From SAR202 cluster bacterium (GTDB taxonomy: Bacteria; Chloroflexota; Dehalococcoidia; Lucifugimonadales; JASMAO01): a stretch of DNA of 7,721 nucleotides. The notes under the pieces are model-generated. The model saw nothing but the letters and a program-made list of their open reading frames with translations. It did no database searches and was not told the DNA's origin. The DNA is taken from the NCBI GenBank assembly GCA_030754315.1, contig JASMAO010000136.1, positions 1 through 7,721 of the forward strand. Reading direction: 5' to 3'. This document shows positions 1 through 4,838 of the stretch, piece by piece. The translations under genes and the position numbers were made by a program. Position 1 is the first letter of the stretch. Each line of letters starts with the position of its first letter.

Positions 1-16
1 AAAAAAAGTTTAACAA

Positions 17-204
17 TTGGTAGAAAGCCTGCACCTAAAACTGAAACCTCTTCAAACCCTTGCCACATCTAAATTAATTCCAGACTCCTAAGTGGCCTTC
101 ATGGACAATTCTCAAACGATAATACTTTTGTAAGGATAAAAGAGAATATTCGTGGCAAGGATGTTTTTATAGTTCAGCCATTATCAACTCCTGTAAACGA
201 TAAC
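17..204 (+). other. Disrupted 5' end of prs (N-terminal coding remnant)
   Basis: The frame of the prs body stays open upstream to 73 and reads family-like sequence there (GQFSND at about 103-120, ENIRGKDVF at about 145-168, PVNDN at 190-204). It contains no ATG, GTG or TTG between 73 and 204 and meets TAA at 70-72. Further upstream, pieces of the expected N-terminus appear in two frames: a possible TTG start at 17 followed by LKL at 35-43 in frame 2, SSNP at 49-60 in frame 1, then LATSKL at 59-76 in frame 2, and NSRLLSG from 76 in frame 1. PRPP synthetases normally begin with M-x-x-LKLF-SG-SSNP-x-LA. A few single-base gaps would restore this order, so either the sequence here carries indel errors or the gene start is truly broken. 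The fragment matches are read by eye and are short. Confidence 0.55.
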
Positions 205-960
205 TTGATGGAATTATTGATTATGATAGATGCTGCTAAAAGGGCTTCTGCAGGCAGGGTAACTGCAGTTATCCCGCACTATGCTTACGGCCGCACAGAT
301 AAAAAAGATCAGCCTCGCGTTGCTATTACTGCTAGATTGGTAGCAGATTTTCTGTCTGTGGCTGGCGCTGATCGTGTATTAACATTGGATTTACATGCCG
401 GGCAGATCCAGGGATTCTTTAATATACCTGTTGATGAATTGACGGCCATACCAATACTTGCACGACATTTTGAATCTGTAGCTGGATCTGATTTTGTGGT
501 TGTTGCTACTGATGTAGGAGATGCTAAAAGAGCGCGTAGCACAGCTAGGCTTTTAAATTCTCCGATAGCAATCATTGAAAAACAGCGATTAGGGAATAAT
601 GACCAAGTCGAAGCAGCAACTCTTATTGGTTCTGTAAAGGGAAAGACGGCTCTAATTGTTGATGATGAAGTGGGTACAGGTGGAACTATCTTAGCTGCAG
701 AGAACGCTTTGATATCAGAAGGAGCCTCTGAGATTTTTTGTGCGGTAACACACCCACTACTTTCTGGCGATGCTTCCACACTACTAAAAAATTCTAATAT
801 CCTCAGGATGGCTGTTGCAGATAGTGTGCCAGTGCCGAAGGAGAGAAGATGGGATAGATTAGAAGTTTTGTCTATAGCTCCTTTGCTTGGAGAAGCGATT
901 AACCGAATACATAGAGATCAGTCAGTCGGTGCTATGTTTGATAGTCCTAGTATAAAGTAA
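205..960 (+). CDS. prs: Ribose-phosphate pyrophosphokinase (PRPP synthetase), 5' end disrupted
   Basis: It transfers pyrophosphate from ATP to ribose 5-phosphate, making PRPP for purine, pyrimidine, histidine and tryptophan synthesis in the cytosol. Residues counted from TTG 205: PHYAYGRTDKKDQPR near 24-38 is the flexible/ATP-site region, DLHAGQIQGFF near 62-72 is the family signature, VATDVGDAKRAR near 99-110 corresponds to the pyrophosphate-binding loop, EKQR near 124-127 keeps the Lys and Arg of the catalytic loop, and VDDEVGTGGT near 151-160 is the PRPP-binding loop. The C-terminus (VLSIAPLLGEAI, then IHRDQSVGAMF) ends as expected for a Prs. The 251 residues fall about 60 short of the usual 310-320. 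The missing part is N-terminal, and homology continues in frame upstream of TTG 205, which is probably not the true start. As written, the sequence offers no better one. Composition is AT-rich, like secA. Identity is firm; functionality is uncertain. Confidence 0.93.
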   Translation: MMELLIMIDAAKRASAGRVTAVIPHYAYGRTDKKDQPRVAITARLVADFLSVAGADRVLTLDLHAGQIQGFFNIPVDELTAIPILARHFESVAGSDFVVVATDVGDAKRARSTARLLNSPIAIIEKQRLGNNDQVEAATLIGSVKGKTALIVDDEVGTGGTILAAENALISEGASEIFCAVTHPLLSGDASTLLKNSNILRMAVADSVPVPKERRWDRLEVLSIAPLLGEAINRIHRDQSVGAMFDSPSIK

Positions 961-965
961 TTTGG

Positions 966-979
966 AATCTTGTAAGATT
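966..979. repeat. Short inverted repeat just after prs
   Basis: AATCTT and AAGATT form a perfect 6-base inverted repeat separated by two bases. As a hairpin it would be a 5-bp stem with a 4-base loop, all weak pairs but one. In the present sequence it is followed by GATGATGG rather than a T-run, so it is not a convincing terminator. It lies six bases after the prs stop, exactly where composition changes. Confidence 0.35.
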
Positions 980-981
980 TG

Positions 982-2370
982 ATGATGGTCTCGTTAGTAG
1001 TAATGTTTGCCGGCGTCGCAGTTGTTGTCTTGATGGCCACTCCGCATACCTTTGGCATAGCTGTGAGTCCTGGGTTTGGGCCGGCCCAGCTGGTGGGGAC
1101 CGTTGCCGGAGCAGTTCTAATAATCGCTGGACTCACTAGCCGATTCGCTACTAGCCGATTGATGTTGAAGCAGATAGCGGGGTCAAGAGTCGGACTTGTA
1201 GCGCTCGGAGTTCTAGGGGCAATGGTACTCATTGAGGTAGGTCTACTAGCATTAGCCACGGTCGCACCGAGTCGAGACCCTACGGGTGGAGATGGTCTTA
1301 GACAACCAGTTGAGGATTCTCGTCTAGTCCTAAGATTACCACCAAACGTTGAAGGGCACGACGCCTTGGGTTTTCGTAACGAGACCGTGCCAGATGACGT
1401 AGATATCGTGGTGATAGGAGACTCTCAGACATGGGGTATCAACGCTCGTCGCGATGAGGCCTGGCCTCAGGTCCTGGAACAGTTGACTGGTCGAGCCACT
1501 TACAACATGGGGCTTGGCTACTACGGAACGGCTCAGTATTGGGTGCTTGCCCAAGAAGCCGTTACATTGTCACCTGAGATCGTTGTCATCGGACTGTACT
1601 TCGGCAACGATATATGGGGCGCGTATGAGACTGTTTATAGCAACGAGACGTATGAGCAGTTTCGGGACGCCCGACTTGTGGCGGAGTTGTCCATAGATAC
1701 CATCGGCCCGGCCGTGCGAGAGCTAAGTAGGGAGAGGGTCGAATACGTGGACTCGATATCGGTAGGTGCGTTCTCTGGCATGAATGAGTGGCTTGTTGAT
1801 TACTCCGGCCTCGTCGGCCTGCTGTCTAGGCAGGGCTGGTGGTTCGGTGTGGGTGATACTGCCAGGGCCACGGCTGCTATAAAATGGACCCAGGCCTTCC
1901 CAGACCGCGGCGACGTGTACGAGTCGGATGGGTACTCCACCGTTTTTACATCGGCGTACAGGCTCATGGCCCTAGACACGTCGGAGCCGCGGATCGCAGA
2001 AGGCTTGCGGGTGACGAACGATCTGCTAAGTGCGGCCAAGGCTGACCTGGAGGCGGCGGGAGTACATATGTTGGTAGTTTTGATCCCTACTAAGGAGTCG
2101 GTCTTCGCGTCGTTGATGCGCCTATCTGGTAGCCTCCCTGCTGGTACACTCAGCGATCTTATCGATGCCGAAGCCATGGTGAGAGCACAAGTCGTACAGC
2201 GGCTGGAGGCGGACGGCACCCCATATGTAGACGCTCTGCCAGCACTCTCTGCGGCAGCCCAGAAAGGCGAATACATTTACCGACGGATCGAAGATGGCCA
2301 CCCTACTCCGGCCGGTTATACTGTGATTGCGAAAGTGGTTGCGAACGCCCTTGTCGGGTTGGGCTGGTAA
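982..2370 (+). CDS. Membrane-anchored SGNH-family hydrolase/acyltransferase-like protein
   Basis: About 462 residues. The N-terminus holds two or three hydrophobic segments (near residues 4-20, 37-52 and 72-93, numbering from TTG 979), which should anchor the rest outside the membrane. The remainder has the SGNH pattern: GDSQTWG at 147-153 with the nucleophile Ser149, NMGLGYYG at 176-183 as the probable block II, GLYFGND at 205-211 as the block III-like Asn/Asp, and DGHPTPAGY at 439-447 with Asp439/His441 as the end of the catalytic triad. Such proteins act as esterases or as O-acetyl/acyl transferases on glycans, so the reaction cannot be named. TTG 979, ATG 982 and ATG 985 are all possible starts, an in-frame TAA lies at 973-975, and no clear ribosome binding site is visible. 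Its stop is 7 bases from the stop of the convergent DUF5989-like gene. Codons are GC-rich, unlike prs upstream. The SGNH fold is fairly sure, the substrate unknown. Confidence 0.82.
   Translation: MMVSLVVMFAGVAVVVLMATPHTFGIAVSPGFGPAQLVGTVAGAVLIIAGLTSRFATSRLMLKQIAGSRVGLVALGVLGAMVLIEVGLLALATVAPSRDPTGGDGLRQPVEDSRLVLRLPPNVEGHDALGFRNETVPDDVDIVVIGDSQTWGINARRDEAWPQVLEQLTGRATYNMGLGYYGTAQYWVLAQEAVTLSPEIVVIGLYFGNDIWGAYETVYSNETYEQFRDARLVAELSIDTIGPAVRELSRERVEYVDSISVGAFSGMNEWLVDYSGLVGLLSRQGWWFGVGDTARATAAIKWTQAFPDRGDVYESDGYSTVFTSAYRLMALDTSEPRIAEGLRVTNDLLSAAKADLEAAGVHMLVVLIPTKESVFASLMRLSGSLPAGTLSDLIDAEAMVRAQVVQRLEADGTPYVDALPALSAAAQKGEYIYRRIEDGHPTPAGYTVIAKVVANALVGLGW
1135..1160 (+). repeat. 15-base tandem duplication inside the SGNH gene
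   Basis: ACTAGCCGATT occurs at 1135-1145 and again at 1150-1160, a 15-base period that keeps the reading frame. It encodes TSRFA followed by TSRLM, a repeated basic turn in the loop between the second and third hydrophobic segments. It may be a small in-frame duplication and need not matter for function. Confidence 0.6.
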
Positions 2371-2377
2371 AATATCG

Positions 2378-2557
2378 TTAAAAGAGCGTGTAGACGAACG
2401 GGCCGACCCCTGTTGTGCTACCTACGACGATCAGTATACCGAAAAGAAGCAGGACGGCTACGAAAGGAATCATCCACCACAGCTTACGATGCCACAGAAA
2501 GGCGAGGAGCTCGCCAGCTATTCCGAATTTGTCAAAAATTTCCCGTGCGATCTTCAT
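2378..2557 (-). CDS. DUF5989-like small membrane protein of the carbamoyltransferase operon
   Basis: A 59-residue protein starting with ATG at 2557-2555 and ending with TAA at 2380-2378. It has an amphipathic N-terminal part (MKIAREIFDKFGIAGELLAF), then LWHRKLWWMIPF near 21-32, one membrane helix near 29-46, and the C-terminal ending GPFVYTLF. The layout ELxxFLWxRKxWW-IPF, helix, PF(I/V)YTLF is what I recall for the DUF5989 family, which sits beside NodU/CmcH-type carbamoyltransferases (sxtK is thought to be related). Its start overlaps the carbamoyltransferase stop as ATGA, a classic sign of translational coupling and joint expression. Function in the family is unknown; a membrane adaptor for the carbamoyltransferase is a guess. 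The gene is easily overlooked because of its length. Confidence 0.88.
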   Translation of the reverse strand: MKIAREIFDKFGIAGELLAFLWHRKLWWMIPFVAVLLLFGILIVVGSTTGVGPFVYTLF

Positions 2558-4338
2558 TTCTTCAGCTCCTTGTCGATCAGAAAGTCTCCCAGCACGAGTG
2601 AATCCAGACCGCTGTTGTCAAATGTTCCGAGCGCATCCTCCGGACTATTGACGATCGGTTCTCCTCGGACGTTAAACGACGTGTTCAGGAGCACTGGCAC
2701 GTTCGTGCGTTCACCGAACCGCTCGATTAGGCGATAGTATCGCGGGTTGGAGTTCTTATGGACTGTTTGCACACGAGCGGTTCCCATGTGACTCACCGCC
2801 GGCACGACGTCTTCTTTGTCTGGCCGGACGGGTACTACTAAAAGCATGAACCGAGCCGGCAGTGAACTATAAGCCTGAGGCAGTTCAAAAAATTCTTCGC
2901 AGCGTTCCGCCAGTACTGAGGGTGCAAACGGGCGGAACGGCTCCCGGAATTTGATCTTCGCGTTGACTGTATCCTTCATGTCAGACCGACGTGGATCAGC
3001 AAGTATGCTGCGGTTTCCCAGTGCCCTTGGTCCCCACTCCGACCTGCCCTGAAACCAGCCGATGACTTTTCCACCCTCGAGTCGGTCGCACACCGCGTCA
3101 ACCAACACCTCTTCCTTGTCATACTGGATGGCGGTATGTCCCGACGCCGCGATCGCTTCGGCTATTGCATCTTCGCTGTGCCAGGCTCCCAAGTAGGCAT
3201 GGTCCATCACAATGCGCTCGGGCGAGTCGAGCATCGTATTCCAGGCCAGCAGTGAGGCTCCCAAAGCGGCTCCGCCGTCGCCAGCGTTAGGCTGTACATA
3301 GATATCCTCGAATGGAGTCTCGTTAAGAATGCGCGCGTTAGCTACTGAGTTAAGGGCGACACCACCCGCAAGGCAAAGGCGGGTTTTCCCGGTTTGCCGA
3401 TGAGACTCTCTTGCTAATTCCAGAATTAGATCCTCAGCGACCGCTTGGATACTTGCGGCGATGTCAGCGTAATGCTGATTGTCAGTCAATAACTCGTCGT
3501 ATTTGTCCGGTCTCTCTCCGTAGTAGTCCGGATAACCGGTTGCTTCGGTGAAGAAAGGCGTTTCTGGCGCTCGAGGTGGGCCGAGGAGATCGGTCATCTT
3601 TTTCGTGAATGAATGGACGGTGCTTCGATGAAAGGAGAAGTACCCGAGATCAAGCCAGAACGATCCATCTTGTTTCTGCTCAACCATCTTCCAGATCAGG
3701 TCGGCGTAACGCGGGGTGCCATAGGAGGCCATCCCCATAACTTTGTACTCCCCTTCGTTGACCTCAAATCCCAGAAAGGCGGTCAGTGCGCTGTATAGCA
3801 ATCCGATCGAATGTGGGAAGTGAATTTCCTTAATCGTTCGCAGGTCGTTACCTTTTCCGACGCCGAGAGTCGTGGTAGCCCATTCACCCACTCCGTCGAA
3901 CGTTAGAACGGCCGCCTCGTCGAACGGGGAGGCGAAGTAGGCGCTTGCAGCGTGTGACAGGTGGTGTTCAGAAAAAAGAACCTTCGATTTTGGCACTCCC
4001 ACCTGTGAAGTAATCGTGCTTCGTACCCATAGCTTGTCAAACAACCAGGTACGTAGGCTCTGGGTGAAAAGCGGGTAAGTTTGCGGGAACCCGGATAATG
4101 TGGTCTGTAGTAGCCGATCGAACTTAATGAAAGGCTTTTCAAAGAAAACTACATAGTCCAGGTTGTCTGTCGAGATGCCTCCCGCGTTCAGGCAAAAACG
4201 GATGGCGTTATCAGGGAACTCATAGTCGTGTTTGATGCGAGTGAATCGCTCCTCTTCTGAAGCGGCGACCAGAGTCCCGTCAACAATTAGTGCGGCAGCG
4301 GCATCGTGGAAGTAGCAAGAAATTCCAAGTATGTTCAA
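2554..4338 (-). CDS. O-carbamoyltransferase, NodU/CmcH/TobZ family
   Basis: A 594-residue cytosolic enzyme of usual family length. The family activates carbamoyl phosphate with ATP to carbamoyl-adenylate and passes the carbamoyl group to a hydroxyl of a sugar or metabolite. The N-terminal Kae1-like domain begins MNILGISCYFHDAAAAL, has EEERFTRIKHD near 28-38, the metal-binding HHLSHA at 125-130, FDGVGEW near 147-153, NEGEYKVMGMASYG near 194-207, GGVALNSVAN at 325-334 and NAGDGGAALGA at 351-361. The YrdC-like C-terminal domain shows GWFQGRSEWGPRALGNRS at 427-444, FREPFRPFAPSVL at 464-476, RVQTV at 522-526 and NTSFNVRGEPIVNSPEDA near 552-569. No key motif is missing. The start is TTG at 4338; upstream in frame there is no other start codon before a TGA at 4374-4372, and the family N-terminus begins exactly there. 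It lies 16 bases after the 76-aa gene and overlaps the next gene by 4. The acceptor substrate is unknown. Confidence 0.95.
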   Translation of the reverse strand: MNILGISCYFHDAAAALIVDGTLVAASEEERFTRIKHDYEFPDNAIRFCLNAGGISTDNLDYVVFFEKPFIKFDRLLQTTLSGFPQTYPLFTQSLRTWLFDKLWVRSTITSQVGVPKSKVLFSEHHLSHAASAYFASPFDEAAVLTFDGVGEWATTTLGVGKGNDLRTIKEIHFPHSIGLLYSALTAFLGFEVNEGEYKVMGMASYGTPRYADLIWKMVEQKQDGSFWLDLGYFSFHRSTVHSFTKKMTDLLGPPRAPETPFFTEATGYPDYYGERPDKYDELLTDNQHYADIAASIQAVAEDLILELARESHRQTGKTRLCLAGGVALNSVANARILNETPFEDIYVQPNAGDGGAALGASLLAWNTMLDSPERIVMDHAYLGAWHSEDAIAEAIAASGHTAIQYDKEEVLVDAVCDRLEGGKVIGWFQGRSEWGPRALGNRSILADPRRSDMKDTVNAKIKFREPFRPFAPSVLAERCEEFFELPQAYSSLPARFMLLVVPVRPDKEDVVPAVSHMGTARVQTVHKNSNPRYYRLIERFGERTNVPVLLNTSFNVRGEPIVNSPEDALGTFDNSGLDSLVLGDFLIDKELKK

Positions 4339-4354
4339 GAGACTAGCACCGAAG

Positions 4355-4585
4355 TTAGAATTGGTTGCCCATCAACTCACGGTCGATGAGAGCGTGGGAT
4401 CTCAGTACCCAGTTAGACTCAGAACGCTGGGATTTAAGAGGATCTTTAAAAAGGCGGAGCGGGATTCCAATCAATGGTACGGCAAGCCAATAAACGAGGG
4501 TTAAGAAGACGATCATCTGAACCGTGCCAATCAGCATTGTGAACTTGATCCAGAGACTCCATAAGCCGATCAGTTTTGTAGACAT
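4355..4585 (-). CDS. Small membrane protein, first gene of the carbamoyltransferase operon (SxtJ-like?)
   Basis: A 76-residue protein beginning MSTKLIGLWSLWIKF. One long hydrophobic stretch (about 12-42, possibly two helices) is followed by IPLRLFKDPL at 41-50 and a polar tail with SNW at 57-59. Small proteins with a hydrophobic core and a RL-x-x-DPL / S-x-W tail are, from memory, common next to carbamoyltransferases, and the saxitoxin protein SxtJ is a longer member of this kind; direct relationship is not shown. ATG at 4585-4583 is the start. An AGGAG sits at 4608-4604 on this strand but is 18 bases away, too far to serve, so its ribosome binding site is unclear. GC content (45-52% in lines counted) is between insert and flank. 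It is separated from the carbamoyltransferase by 16 bases and probably shares its transcript. Confidence 0.72.
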   Translation of the reverse strand: MSTKLIGLWSLWIKFTMLIGTVQMIVFLTLVYWLAVPLIGIPLRLFKDPLKSQRSESNWVLRSHALIDRELMGNQF

Positions 4586-4709
4586 ACTAAAGATTTTTAC
4601 ATGCTCCTGTCTCTATAATCCACCGGTTTTATACCTTTAACAGACTTAAAAAGACTGTTTATTCCATCTTCATAATACAAAAACTTAAAACAGGAGTTGG
4701 TTGAACCTA

Positions 4710-4744
4710 TTTTCTAGCTTTTGTAGCTAGTGAATCTTTTTTTT
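4710..4744 (+). terminator. Weak rho-independent terminator candidate upstream of secA
   Basis: CTAGCT at 4714-4719 pairs with AGCTAG at 4725-4730 around a five-base loop, with a few more pairs possible beyond a mismatch, followed by eight Ts at 4737-4744. The stem is short and has only two G-C pairs. If the block 961-4600 was inserted later, this would have been the native end of the prs transcript. Confidence 0.4.
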
Positions 4745-4787
4745 ATTTAAAATTAAACGAAAATTTTCTATATAGGACAAATTTCAT

Positions 4788-4796
4788 TGGTATAAT
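4788..4796 (+). promoter_or_regulatory. Extended -10 promoter for secA
   Basis: TGGTATAAT contains a perfect TATAAT at 4791-4796 preceded by TG one base upstream, an extended -10 element. It ends 42 bases before the secA TTG, placing transcription start near 4803. No good -35 hexamer is seen at 16-18 bases spacing, which extended -10 promoters tolerate. The surrounding region is very AT-rich, so a chance match is possible. Confidence 0.5.
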
Positions 4797-4838
4797 TTAG
4801 GTATTGAATAGTATATTCCTCAATAGAGTTTAATTGTC

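Larger units (their letters stand above)
961..4600. mobile_element. Putative GC-rich inserted cassette between prs and secA
   Basis: Composition shifts sharply. Lines counted by hand give 63% GC at 1981-2040 and 62% at 3001-3060, against 35% at 541-600, 33% at 6001-6060 and 17% at 4741-4800. The 76-aa gene at the right edge is intermediate (45-52%). The shift on the left occurs within about 25 bases of the prs stop, and on the right around 4585-4600. Four complete genes lie inside, and no flanking gene is cut by the insert edges. No transposase, integrase, tRNA or terminal inverted repeat is visible, so this is inferred as transferred DNA rather than a recognised mobile element. The sequence AAGATTT occurs at both edges (974-980 and 4590-4596), but this is short enough to be chance. 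A chimeric contig would look similar. Confidence 0.45.

Noticed and set aside
309..779. Long open frame on the minus strand within prs
   Set aside because: It is antisense to clear prs motifs, has no recognisable domain and is Ser/Ala/Thr-rich low-information sequence as expected from a shadow frame.
1800..2276. 158-codon open frame on the minus strand inside the SGNH gene
   Set aside because: GC-rich coding DNA often keeps the opposite strand open. The SGNH motifs on the plus strand explain this stretch and the antisense product resembles nothing.
2327..2737. Open frames on the plus strand spanning the SGNH gene end and the DUF5989-like gene
   Set aside because: The minus strand here encodes the DUF5989-like protein and the carbamoyltransferase C-terminus with clear family motifs. 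The plus-strand products are basic and Ser/Arg-rich with no family resemblance.
3903..4142. 79-codon minus-strand frame inside the carbamoyltransferase
   Set aside because: It overlaps the HHLSHA region of the enzyme in another frame and has no independent support.
4597..4608. AGGAGC followed by ATG TAA on the minus strand, a possible minimal leader reading frame
   Set aside because: The spacing between AGGAG and ATG is a single base, too short for initiation, so it is probably chance.
4628..4633. TATAAA on the minus strand as promoter for the carbamoyltransferase operon
   Set aside because: It is plausibly placed, but no -35 match is found at suitable spacing and the region is AT-rich enough to give such hexamers often.
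4638..4660. AACAG/CTGTT inverted repeat and AGACT direct repeat in the intergenic stretch
   Set aside because: The stem is five pairs with a long loop and no T-run after it, so it is too weak to call a terminator or operator.
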